A stretch of 33,034 nt of DNA, from NCBI GenBank assembly GCA_945915275.1, contig CAMEEZ010000009.1:1-33034 (forward strand), written 5' to 3'. The position numbers and the translations under genes are program-made. This document shows positions 17,366 to 26,688 of the stretch, in pieces. The stretch is from an uncultured Mycoplasma sp. Lineage in GTDB: Bacteria; Bacillota_I; Bacilli_A; RF39; UBA660. The notes under the pieces were generated by a model. That model saw nothing but the letters and a program-made list of their open reading frames with translations, did not search any database and was not told the DNA's origin. Each line of letters opens with the position of its first letter. Position 1 is the stretch's first letter.

Positions 17366-18616
17366 ATGTCGCTAAAGAAAAAAAGATTGTTTGAAAATTT
17401 ATTTAATATAATTAGTATTATATTTATTTTAGGTTGTTGTGTTTTTTATGGATATAGATTAGTAAAATATTATAAAGTGTTTAATCCTAAAAAAACTGAG
17501 CAAAATGGTGGTTTGTTATCTATATCAGTTCCCAAAAATAATGCTATTGTAACTTCAGGTGATGGATTATATCACATAGGAGGAAGTTATATTTATAAAG
17601 GAAATGTTGATAATAATTATATTACTTTTTCTGGTTTAACATTTAGAATTCTAAAAATAAATTATGGTTCAACAGTTGAACTAGTTTTAGATGATCCTAT
17701 AACTAGTTTAACTTGGAATGATGAACTTACAAGCTATGATAAATCTCAAGTGCATAAGTATTTAAATGAAGAATTTCTTAAATATTTGAATAAAGATTTA
17801 CTTACTACTACTGCTGTTTGTCTTGATGTAGTTAATGAAGTTAATAACAAAGAATGTAAAAGTAATTTAGAAAATGTTTATGTTAAAACATTAGATATAA
17901 ATACATACTTAAATACTATGACTACGGAAAGCTATATTAATGATCCTCAAGAAAATATATGGCTAAGCGATAGAAACGATACAATGGTATGGCATACAAA
18001 TGGCTATAATATTTCAACTTCATTTGCAAACAATTATTATGGAGTATTACCAGTGATTACATTAGATATGAATGTAGAATTAATTAGTGGAAAAGGAACC
18101 AAAGATGATCCATACAGAATTGACGCAACAAAAGATTATTCAATAGGTAGTTATGTTAAATTAGATAATGATATGTGGAGAATTATTAAAAATAACGATA
18201 ATAGCATTACATTATCACTTGATAATGTATTAGATAAATTAATGGCATTTGGTAATAGTACAAAATTTGATGCTACTATTAATGGATCATTAGCTTATTA
18301 TTTAAATAACGATTATTATAATAGCCTAAGTTATAAGAATATTATTTTAGATAGTAGTTATATTAATGAAAACAAAACATTTAATGCAAAAGTAATTATA
18401 CCAAGTATTAAAGACCCTAAATTTGGAACTAGTGAAAATCAATATTATTTAATAAATAATGTAGATGATACAAATATGCTTGTTTATAGTAATACAGTTA
18501 GTTCTTGTAAAAGTACACTAGCAAAATCTATTAAACCTGTCATTACAATTGCTAAAGAATCACTAAAATCTGGAAATGGTAGTTATGATAAACCATATAT
18601 AATGGAGGAAAAGTAA
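17366..18616 (+). CDS. membrane-anchored extracytoplasmic protein with two tandem related domains
   Basis: N-terminal TM; both halves end in a P-VIT..(S)G.G..(D)(D/K)PY pattern (LPVITLDMNVELISGKGTKDDPYRI and KPVITIAKESLKSGNGSYDKPYIM). Confidence 0.8.
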   Translation: MSLKKKRLFENLFNIISIIFILGCCVFYGYRLVKYYKVFNPKKTEQNGGLLSISVPKNNAIVTSGDGLYHIGGSYIYKGNVDNNYITFSGLTFRILKINYGSTVELVLDDPITSLTWNDELTSYDKSQVHKYLNEEFLKYLNKDLLTTTAVCLDVVNEVNNKECKSNLENVYVKTLDINTYLNTMTTESYINDPQENIWLSDRNDTMVWHTNGYNISTSFANNYYGVLPVITLDMNVELISGKGTKDDPYRIDATKDYSIGSYVKLDNDMWRIIKNNDNSITLSLDNVLDKLMAFGNSTKFDATINGSLAYYLNNDYYNSLSYKNIILDSSYINENKTFNAKVIIPSIKDPKFGTSENQYYLINNVDDTNMLVYSNTVSSCKSTLAKSIKPVITIAKESLKSGNGSYDKPYIMEEK

Positions 18617-18617
18617 T

Positions 18618-19625
18618 ATGAAGAAATTAACTAAAGTTATTATAGTCTTAGATATTCTAGTAGCTATCTGTTTTTTCTTAGTATATGGTCCTATAGATTA
18701 TATTAAAAACACGATTATTTCTACAGCTATGGTTACTAAAACTCATCAATATATTGCATATACATTTTATACAAAAAATATGGTTAATGAGGTTTTACAA
18801 AAGGATTCATATATTCCATTTGATGAAGATGTTGATTTAGAAAAAATTGTAATTGATACGAGTCCTAAAGAATCATACGACAATGAATATGACGAAATAA
18901 TTTTAACAAGAAACGAAGATAATGATGATTATAAATTAATAGAATTAGAAGTCGGAGGATATAAAGCTTTTTTGGTTGCTATATATGACCCAAGCAAAGT
19001 TAAATTATCAACATCTCCTTCATTTAACAATAATAAAAAAGGCGCTGAAAGAGTTAAAGATACCTGCAAACGTTTGGGTGGAATTGTTTGTATTAATGGT
19101 GGTGCATTCAAAGATCCAGATGGTTGGGGAAGCGACATTCCTCAAGGATATTTGATTAAAGACAATGAAATAATCTGGTCAGATGATAACGAAAAAGCAA
19201 ATTTAATAGGATTTACAAATGATAACAAATTACTTCTTACAAACTCAACAGGAGAAGAAGCGTTAGCAATGGGAATGAGAGATGCTTTGGAGTTTGGACC
19301 ATTTTTAATCGTTAATGGAGAACAAATAAAGTTTGAAGATTCAGCAGGTGGGTATAATAGAGCTGCCAGAGTTGCTATTGGACAAAGAAAAGATGGCGTG
19401 GTATTATTTTTAGTAACTGAAGGTGTCCATGCCAATGGTCCAAAACTAATTGATTTAGCTGAAACATTAGCTAAATATGGAGCATATAATGCTGCTAATC
19501 TTGATGGTGGAAGTTCTGCTCAATTAGTTATTAACAACGAACTAATTAACAATCCATTAAATGTTGCTGGACAACCAATAAAAAATGGTCGTAAAGTTGT
19601 AAGTGGATTTATAGTTATGCCATAA
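18618..19625 (+). CDS. phosphodiester glycosidase family (NAGPA-like) protein
   Basis: N-terminal TM; INGGAF, RAARVAIGQRKDGVVLFLVTEG, NAANLDGGSSAQLV. Confidence 0.92.
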   Translation: MKKLTKVIIVLDILVAICFFLVYGPIDYIKNTIISTAMVTKTHQYIAYTFYTKNMVNEVLQKDSYIPFDEDVDLEKIVIDTSPKESYDNEYDEIILTRNEDNDDYKLIELEVGGYKAFLVAIYDPSKVKLSTSPSFNNNKKGAERVKDTCKRLGGIVCINGGAFKDPDGWGSDIPQGYLIKDNEIIWSDDNEKANLIGFTNDNKLLLTNSTGEEALAMGMRDALEFGPFLIVNGEQIKFEDSAGGYNRAARVAIGQRKDGVVLFLVTEGVHANGPKLIDLAETLAKYGAYNAANLDGGSSAQLVINNELINNPLNVAGQPIKNGRKVVSGFIVMP

Positions 19626-19628
19626 ATG

Positions 19629-19647
19629 AAGCTCATATGAGCTTTTT
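19629..19647 (+). terminator. Terminator after the phosphodiester glycosidase gene
   Basis: AAGCTCATATGAGCTT palindrome followed by TTTT. Confidence 0.65.
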
Positions 19648-19662
19648 TGATGAGGTGAAATC

Positions 19663-20478
19663 ATGAATTTAAAAGATATTGAAAAAAGTATAATTAAAAA
19701 ATTTAGAAAAGAGATATGGAGTCAATTTGTTAAAGCGATAAAAGATTATAAATTAATATCTGACGGAGATAAAATTGCTGTATGTATTTCTGGAGGAAAG
19801 GATTCTTTTCTTTTGGCAAAATGTATGCAGGAAATCATTAAACATGGTAAAATGAATTTTGAATTAGAATATATTGTAATGGATCCAGGGTATAAAAAGG
19901 AACATATGAATAATATAATTAGTAATTCAAAATTATTAAATATACCAATAAGAATTTTTAAAACTAATATTTTCGAAATATCTGATTTTTTAAATAGTGA
20001 GAAACCATGTTACATGTGTGCTAGAATGAGAAGAGGGTATTTATATAATTTTGCTAAAGAATTGGGATGCAATAAGATAGCATTAGGCCATCATTTTGAT
20101 GATGTAATTGAAACTACTCTTTTATCAATATTTTATAGTGCAGAATTTAAAACTATGATGCCTAAATTACATAGTGACAATTTTGAAGGAATGGAACTTA
20201 TACGCCCTCTATATTTAATTAAAGAAAAAGATATAATAGCATGGGCCAATTATAATAAATTACAATTCATTAATTGTGCATGTAAATTCACTGAAAAAAA
20301 TTCAGTTGAAAGCAAAAGAAAAGAAGTTAAAAATTTAATTACAGAACTTAGAAAAAAAAGTAAATATATTGATCAAAATATTTTTAAAAGCACTGAAAAA
20401 GTTAATTTAAATACTATAATAGGATATTATAAAGATAATTTTGAATATAATTTTTTAGATGATTATGACAAAAAGTAG
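19663..20478 (+). CDS. TtcA/TilS-family PP-loop ATPase (tRNA 2-thiocytidine-like)
   Basis: CISGGKDSFLLAK PP-loop, CYMCARMRRGYLY, ALGHHFDDVIETTLLSIFY and a C-terminal CAC cysteine pair. Confidence 0.88.
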   Translation: MNLKDIEKSIIKKFRKEIWSQFVKAIKDYKLISDGDKIAVCISGGKDSFLLAKCMQEIIKHGKMNFELEYIVMDPGYKKEHMNNIISNSKLLNIPIRIFKTNIFEISDFLNSEKPCYMCARMRRGYLYNFAKELGCNKIALGHHFDDVIETTLLSIFYSAEFKTMMPKLHSDNFEGMELIRPLYLIKEKDIIAWANYNKLQFINCACKFTEKNSVESKRKEVKNLITELRKKSKYIDQNIFKSTEKVNLNTIIGYYKDNFEYNFLDDYDKK

Positions 20479-20480
20479 TT

Positions 20481-20527
20481 TTGACAGCTAAATTATTTAG
20501 TGATAAAATAAAAGTAACATAAGTTAC
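20481..20527 (+). promoter_or_regulatory. tetR promoter TTGACA-N17-TAAAAT with two embedded palindromes
   Basis: -35 20481-20486, -10 20504-20509; CTAAATTATTTAG 20488-20500 in the spacer; GTAACATAAGTTAC 20514-20527 just after -10. Confidence 0.7.
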
Positions 20528-20545
20528 CAAAAGAAAGGAGCTAAT

Positions 20546-21094
20546 ATGACATCAGTATCTTTAGTAGACAAAAAAATTATTATTAATACAGCAATTCTAA
20601 TGGTTAAAAAATATGGTTGGAACTCTATAAATGCTCGTAATTTAGCTAAAGAGCTAGGTATGTCAACAAAACCTTTATATAGAATTTATTCGGGAATGGA
20701 TGAAATAAAAGCCGAATTATATGAAGCCATTTACAAAATTTATGATGAATTTATAACTAAGAGAATTGACAATAAAAATGCTTTAGTAACTTTATGTGTC
20801 GCTTATGTAGAATTTGCAAAGGAAAATAAAAACTTATTTAATTGTCTATTTCTTTCAAACAATCTGAATTGGAAAACTATTGATGATGTTTTAAATGAAA
20901 AATGGAATCAATCGACTATTATTAATCTTGTTAATAAACATGGTTATACATTTGATGAAGCCAAGAATTTATTTATGCACATATGGACTTATGCTAATGG
21001 TTTAGCAACTCTTATAGCTTGTAATGACATTGCCATTGATGATAAAGAAATAATCAAAAAATTAGTTAAAATATATAAAGGATTAGCCAAATAA
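20546..21094 (+). CDS. TetR/AcrR family transcriptional regulator
   Basis: N-terminal HTH IINTAILMVKKYGWNSINARNLAKELGMSTKPLYRIYSGMDEIKAELY. Confidence 0.88.
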   Translation: MTSVSLVDKKIIINTAILMVKKYGWNSINARNLAKELGMSTKPLYRIYSGMDEIKAELYEAIYKIYDEFITKRIDNKNALVTLCVAYVEFAKENKNLFNCLFLSNNLNWKTIDDVLNEKWNQSTIINLVNKHGYTFDEAKNLFMHIWTYANGLATLIACNDIAIDDKEIIKKLVKIYKGLAK

Positions 21095-21096
21095 AA

Positions 21097-21120
21097 AATC
21101 TTTCAACAAATTGAAAGATT
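21097..21120. terminator. Bidirectional terminator between tetR (+) and WXG100 gene (-)
   Basis: AATCTTTCAA-CAAA-TTGAAAGATT with A-run left and T-run right. Confidence 0.8.
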
Positions 21121-21123
21121 TTT

Positions 21124-21417
21124 TTATTCTGCAAATGTAGCGGATACTTGAGTATCTGTAGATTGGTTTTTTCCCATTGCTGTATTCAAATAATTAACAC
21201 ATTCAACAATTTGATTATAAAACATATCAAATCTTGGCTTCAAAGTATCAAATGTATTTTTATAACTTTCAGCAGCTTTACCACGCCATGCATCTCCAGT
21301 TATGTTAGCAGATGCGATTGTTACTCTATCTAATTCTTCTTTAATTGCATCAGCTAATTTAGAAAGTTGAGCAACTGTAGCTTCAACTTCCTTATAAGTC
21401 ATTGAAAATGTATTCAT
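21124..21417 (-). CDS. WXG100 family type VII secretion protein (97 aa)
   Basis: Central WRG (GDAWRGKAAESYKNTF), length and helical composition typical of WXG100. Confidence 0.9.
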   Translation of the reverse strand: MNTFSMTYKEVEATVAQLSKLADAIKEELDRVTIASANITGDAWRGKAAESYKNTFDTLKPRFDMFYNQIVECVNYLNTAMGKNQSTDTQVSATFAE

Positions 21418-21431
21418 TTAGTTCCTCCTTA

Positions 21432-21725
21432 TTATAAGTTTCCTGCTCTTGTTTTTAGATCATTTTCATTTTCATCAAATGTTGATGCCGCATTTGTTAA
21501 TGCAATACCCATATTTGAAATTGTATCACCTAATCTATTCAAATCTGATTTATAACTATTAAATGTTGTTACATATTTGTCTGAAGCCTCGCCAGACCAT
21601 TTACTTCCCAAATTGTCGATTAGTCCAAAGATACTATTAATATTTGTCTTATATTCCTCTCCTAAATCTCTAATTGTTTTACCAGTATAAGACATATCAG
21701 CTGTATTTGCTGAAAATATAGACAT
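21432..21725 (-). CDS. WXG100 family type VII secretion protein, second paralog
   Basis: Central WSG (GSKWSGEASDKYVTTFNSY). RBS GGGAGGTGG lies inside the track extension, so MSIFSANTAD (21725) is the likely start. Confidence 0.9.
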   Translation of the reverse strand: MSIFSANTADMSYTGKTIRDLGEEYKTNINSIFGLIDNLGSKWSGEASDKYVTTFNSYKSDLNRLGDTISNMGIALTNAASTFDENENDLKTRAGNL

Positions 21726-21790
21726 ATATCCACCTCCCATTATATTTTTCTATATTTTTATTATATCACTATTTGGAGTAATAATTAAAA

Positions 21791-21816
21791 AAAAGGATAT
21801 TACTTTACGTAAAATC
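21791..21816 (-). terminator. Terminator downstream of the YukD/EsaB-like gene
   Basis: Minus AAGGAT-TTTACGTAAAGTAAT-ATCCTT followed by TTTTTT. Confidence 0.6.
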
Positions 21817-21817
21817 C

Positions 21818-22069
21818 TTATAATAATATTAATATATCCCCATTTTTAATATTAGATTCATAAACAAGTCTATTTTTATCAAGTATTTCATTTGAACTAG
21901 AGTTAATTAGAATAGCATCTTTTTTTAATGGTATTTCATCAACGTTAAATTCTAAGATTGTTTTTTGAATTAATCCCGTTATTTTCCCTATGCTTTTATT
22001 TATAGGTATAAATAATTCATATTCTTGTGAAATCAAGGGACATTTTATTTTTACTAATAATTTGTTCAT
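21818..22069 (-). CDS. esaB: YukD/EsaB-like ubiquitin-fold protein
   Basis: 83 aa, begins MNKLLVKIKCPLISQEYELFIP, ends NGDILILL; sits directly downstream of essC. Confidence 0.75.
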   Translation of the reverse strand: MNKLLVKIKCPLISQEYELFIPINKSIGKITGLIQKTILEFNVDEIPLKKDAILINSSSNEILDKNRLVYESNIKNGDILILL

Positions 22070-22071
22070 AT

Positions 22072-25000
22072 TTACTCCTTATCAGATGATATTAACTTTA
22101 TTAAGGTAGCAATACCATTTTTCACATTGTATCCAAAATCTTCAGGAATTAATTCTCTTAACTCTCTTGGTGTTTTTGTTAACTTTAATAAGAATTGATC
22201 TGCAATTCCATTACCCAACCATACACCACGATTTGGTGTAATTATAGTTTTATACCATGTTTCATATTCTTGTTTTTTCAAACTATCAACAGAGTCTATT
22301 AAAATAAAGTTTATTATATCTAAGTCTTTAGCTCTTTCAATATTTTCTAAAAATCTTGCTTTAACTGTTGGATTGATTCTTTTCATTAATTCTTCAATTC
22401 CAATTAGAAAAATTGTGTATTTTTCTTTTCCTTTTAAAGAACCACGATCATAATTATTTTTTATATATATATCATGACTTTCTTCAGTATAATTGCATAT
22501 ATTTTCAATTATATCATCAAAACCACTTGACCTATAATCGCCAAAATTTTGACAATCTTTTGGAATTATTTCTAAAGTATCAAAAACGACTAATTTAGAT
22601 TCTCTTAATTGGTATACTTGTTTTACAATACAAGTAATAAATTTTTTATAACTTTCTAACTCAACACCGGTAATTATAGTTGTATAACGATTCTTTAAAT
22701 CTATCGTATCTATAACTAAACTTGACTTTTGAACTCCGATAGGGATACTTTGTAGCCCGGTTAATACTGGAGATACAAAATCCAATGTTACTTTTGATGG
22801 TAGTATTGGAACATTTTGAGCTCTATATGTATATTTTTGAGCTAATTTATTACAAATTAACTTCAAATATTCAACCATTTCAGTTTCTTTATAAGGGTAG
22901 GCTGTTTGAAATTCATAAACATTTTCCATCTTAACAATACCTCTACCTTTGATATTCGAAGGATATACTTTTCCAGTATTGCCATAAATTGTAATATAGT
23001 CTCCTTCATCATTCATTTGCAATACTAATTCTGTTTTAAAGTTTTGGCGTAGGCGATATTTAACAGAATTAGTTCCACTAGTTGTAAAAATAAAGATAAT
23101 CCCATACTTGAATCCTTCTCTTGTTAATTGTTGGATTGTATCCTCATGTTCATAATATGTTTCAGAAAATACTTCATAATTATTAATAATAACTATTAAC
23201 ATTGGTAATGTTTTTCCACTATTTTTACAATAGAAATTATAATCACCATTGTAATCCAGGAACAAATTTTTTCTTTCTTCTATTTTATCTTGCAACATTT
23301 TAAGTAAATTAACAATTTTTTCAGCATCTGTAGATAATAATACATCTCCAACATGAGGAGCATTTCTGAACATTTTTAACGTTTCAGCTCCAAAATCTAA
23401 AATATAAAAGTTTACTTCTTCAGGAGAATGATCAGTTATTAATGAATAAATAAGTGTTGTTAATAGAATTTCTTTTCCACTTCCTGCTACTCCATAAATT
23501 ATAGTATTTCCATCTTTGGTTAAAGGTAATGTTAATAATCCTTGTCTTTGATTTTCAGGGTCATCAAATTCTCCGATTATTGGTAATAAATTAAATTTTG
23601 TAGAAGAATAATTATATTTTTGTTTTAGATTTTCTACATAAATATATTCTGGAATTTTATCTAGCCACAACTGGCTAACATTTATTTCTTCACTTTTTGC
23701 AATATTTACTAAATATTTTATTATATTAGGCAATTCCTCACCTTTTGACACAACAGAAAGTGCTTTTTTGCTATCATCAACACGTCTTATTATTTCACCT
23801 GTAGAATTAATAAATGCAATAGAATTATCAACTTTTTTCTTAACTTTATCTGTTGGAAAATATTGTGATCCAGCCCAAGCAGATTGACCTAATGCAAAAA
23901 ATTCATTATATCCAACTTGTAAATAAAATCTTCCAACATTTTTAATCATAGCTGCATCAGCACACTTAATCATATCCATACTATCTGCTTTATCTTGCAC
24001 TTTTAAACATATTCTAAATTTACTATTACTCCAAATTTGATCATCAACAACACCAGCCGGTTTTTGTGTAGCTAAAATCAAATGTACTCCTAAACTACGG
24101 CCTATACGAGCTGTTTGAATTAATTGGGCCATAAAATCCGGTTGCTGAGCTTTTAATTCTGCAAATTCATCTGAAATAATAAACAAGTGAGATATTGGAG
24201 TTTTTACTAAACCATCACGATATAGTCGCTGATATTTATAAATATCAATTGTACTTTCGTTTAAAGCATCCCTTGCCTCGTTAAACATTTTTTGTCTTCT
24301 TCTTAATTCACTTTGAATTGAAGCTAATGAACGTTTCATTTCCATTGTATCTAGGTTAGTTATAGTGCCCGCTAAATGAGGAAGCTTAATACCTGTTTCT
24401 CTATTTTCAAATGCACCAGCTAAGCCACCACCCTTATAATCAATAAGAATAAATGAAACTTCGTACGGATGATAGTTAACTGCTAGAGAAAGTATATATG
24501 TAATTATAAATTCACTTTTTCCAGATCCAGTCATACCAGCTATTAAACCGTGTGGTCCATGTGCTTTTTCATGCAAATCTAATGTAAACTGTTCTCCTGT
24601 TTCATCAACTCCAATTGGGACTGTTAATGAATTTGTAGGATCGTTAGTTTTCCATCTGCTTTGAGAATTTAACTGTTCAACTTTACCTATATTATACATT
24701 TGTAAGAAACTAATAACGTTTGGTAAGTTAGCATCTGCTCCACGTATTTCCAAAGGTACATTTGCTAAAGTTTTAGAAACTGCCATTAAATCTAAACTAT
24801 AATCTATATCTGCAACAAAACTCTTTTGTTTTGTTGAAACAAGCTCATTCTCAAATAATCCTGAACCATTTGGGTCAATATTTAAAAATGTAGGGCATTC
24901 ACCAGGCAAATTAGCTAATCTTTCATTTTTTATTATCAAACTGAATCCAACATTTTTTTTATTGTTTAAAATCTTTTTAACAATTTCAATATTTCTGGCC

Positions 25001-26670
25001 ACTTTTAAATTATCAGTAATAATTAAGTAATACGGCTTATAACTTCTAAAATCTTTTTCTGATTCTTTTGAACCATTATCTGGGTTAGTTCTGTCATAAT
25101 AAATTTTTTCTAAATAAGAAGAGATTTGCCTCATATCTTCTCCATTAGCTGCAAAAAATCTTATAGTTTTACTATTATCCCAACAATGAGGTAATATCTT
25201 CAAATATTCCCACTGATTAATATTTTCTTCTTTTGTAAATAACACTATTTTTAAATCATCATAACTATGAAATGTAACTAATTGTAGTATAATACCGTCC
25301 ATAAACGTTTTATTAACCTCATTTTGGCCTACCATTGCAACGATATTCTTTTCTGTTAAAGAAATGCTAATTGGTACGCCTTCCATCACCTTAGATTGGT
25401 TAACAATTGTTTGAACAATAATATTTAGTTCATCATCTTCTAATGAAAAGTGTTGTTCAGGAGCTCTAACTTCTAAATCAGGATTAGCTGAACCTATACC
25501 AATTCTAACCGTTAAGAAATCATCATCCTCAATTTCTCTTTCCCAAAGATTTCTTTTCCTAGCATTTATGATGTTAATACATTCCTGCAAAGATATATTA
25601 TTATCAATTACTATTTGACGTTGTTTAACAATCGCTTCATTGATTGCTTTTTTCTTTTCTTCAAGGTATGCTTTATATTTTGTGTTACGTAATTCTTCTC
25701 TTTTTTTCTTTTGCTTACGAGTATATCTTCTACTCATTGAAGGCCAAATAAGCACAGAACAAAGCATTGCTATAGCTATTACTATACTTGGTATAGCTGT
25801 TGTCCAACTTTTTCCATTTATCATAACATTAGTTAGTGTGGAAACAAGTGTTACCATAGAAGTCATCGCCATTGTTATCATTGGACCAATTGTATATATT
25901 AATGGCATTTCTTGCGTATCTTGTTTAGCTGGAGGCGCATCAATTAATATTTCTTCTTTTTCGATACTCGATTTAAATCTTGGCTGTCTTAAGAAATAAT
26001 CTTCTGGTTGATATAACTCAATATATAAATCATCATCTTCTTCAAATAAATTTTCTTCCTCTTGAGAATTAAAATTTATAATATTAAGTACATTAGAATT
26101 ATAAGACATTTTATTATTAGGATTATTTATTACAATAAAATTTGTTCCAATAACTATTTTAAGCCCCATAATAAAAATAACATCGCCACTAACCAATCGC
26201 TTATTTTGGGCTAATTCTTTATTAATAAAGGTAAATAATGATTCTCCATTATTAAACGACCATATATTATTTGAATACTGAAGCATACAATGTTTTAAAG
26301 CTACATTTTGAGAATCATAAACTATTTCATTTGCTGCATCTTTACCTATTGTCAATGAAGTTCCATCACTTACACTTAAATATACATTTGATGAATCGTA
26401 TGTTGGAGAACAATAAATTAAAAAAGGTTCTTTTTCATCAACTTTTTTTAAAGTACAGAAACCATAATTTATTAAATACATTGAATCCAAAAACATATCT
26501 TTATTCATTATTTTAACTTCATCATTACTACGTATAACCCATTTGTTTTCAGACGCTTCAATGTTCACTAAGTTATTATTTTGCTCGTCTGTAACCCAAT
26601 AGTTTCCAAAAACTTTTGCTGGCAAAAAGAAGTATCTAATTTTATTATTCTTTATAATTGTAAGTTGCAT
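22072..26670 (-). CDS. essC: type VII secretion FtsK/SpoIIIE-type ATPase EssC
   Basis: N-terminal FHA-like region, two TMs, GLIAGMTGSGKSEFIITYILSLAVNYHP, FILIDYKGGGLAGAF, HLFIISDEFAELKAQQPDFM, LILATQKPAGVV. Start placed at MQLTII (26670) with RBS GGAGGT. Confidence 0.95.
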   Translation of the reverse strand: MQLTIIKNNKIRYFFLPAKVFGNYWVTDEQNNNLVNIEASENKWVIRSNDEVKIMNKDMFLDSMYLINYGFCTLKKVDEKEPFLIYCSPTYDSSNVYLSVSDGTSLTIGKDAANEIVYDSQNVALKHCMLQYSNNIWSFNNGESLFTFINKELAQNKRLVSGDVIFIMGLKIVIGTNFIVINNPNNKMSYNSNVLNIINFNSQEEENLFEEDDDLYIELYQPEDYFLRQPRFKSSIEKEEILIDAPPAKQDTQEMPLIYTIGPMITMAMTSMVTLVSTLTNVMINGKSWTTAIPSIVIAIAMLCSVLIWPSMSRRYTRKQKKKREELRNTKYKAYLEEKKKAINEAIVKQRQIVIDNNISLQECINIINARKRNLWEREIEDDDFLTVRIGIGSANPDLEVRAPEQHFSLEDDELNIIVQTIVNQSKVMEGVPISISLTEKNIVAMVGQNEVNKTFMDGIILQLVTFHSYDDLKIVLFTKEENINQWEYLKILPHCWDNSKTIRFFAANGEDMRQISSYLEKIYYDRTNPDNGSKESEKDFRSYKPYYLIITDNLKVARNIEIVKKILNNKKNVGFSLIIKNERLANLPGECPTFLNIDPNGSGLFENELVSTKQKSFVADIDYSLDLMAVSKTLANVPLEIRGADANLPNVISFLQMYNIGKVEQLNSQSRWKTNDPTNSLTVPIGVDETGEQFTLDLHEKAHGPHGLIAGMTGSGKSEFIITYILSLAVNYHPYEVSFILIDYKGGGLAGAFENRETGIKLPHLAGTITNLDTMEMKRSLASIQSELRRRQKMFNEARDALNESTIDIYKYQRLYRDGLVKTPISHLFIISDEFAELKAQQPDFMAQLIQTARIGRSLGVHLILATQKPAGVVDDQIWSNSKFRICLKVQDKADSMDMIKCADAAMIKNVGRFYLQVGYNEFFALGQSAWAGSQYFPTDKVKKKVDNSIAFINSTGEIIRRVDDSKKALSVVSKGEELPNIIKYLVNIAKSEEINVSQLWLDKIPEYIYVENLKQKYNYSSTKFNLLPIIGEFDDPENQRQGLLTLPLTKDGNTIIYGVAGSGKEILLTTLIYSLITDHSPEEVNFYILDFGAETLKMFRNAPHVGDVLLSTDAEKIVNLLKMLQDKIEERKNLFLDYNGDYNFYCKNSGKTLPMLIVIINNYEVFSETYYEHEDTIQQLTREGFKYGIIFIFTTSGTNSVKYRLRQNFKTELVLQMNDEGDYITIYGNTGKVYPSNIKGRGIVKMENVYEFQTAYPYKETEMVEYLKLICNKLAQKYTYRAQNVPILPSKVTLDFVSPVLTGLQSIPIGVQKSSLVIDTIDLKNRYTTIITGVELESYKKFITCIVKQVYQLRESKLVVFDTLEIIPKDCQNFGDYRSSGFDDIIENICNYTEESHDIYIKNNYDRGSLKGKEKYTIFLIGIEELMKRINPTVKARFLENIERAKDLDIINFILIDSVDSLKKQEYETWYKTIITPNRGVWLGNGIADQFLLKLTKTPRELRELIPEDFGYNVKNGIATLIKLISSDKE

Positions 26671-26688
26671 ATTAGACCTCCTTTTACT

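Noticed and set aside
18929-19435. Minus-strand ORFs 18929..19138 and 19142..19435
   Set aside because: Antisense to the phosphodiester glycosidase gene; no RBS or family signature.
25640-26516. Plus-strand ORFs 25640..25999 and 26271..26516
   Set aside because: Antisense to essC; the hydrophobic one mirrors the EssC TM segment.
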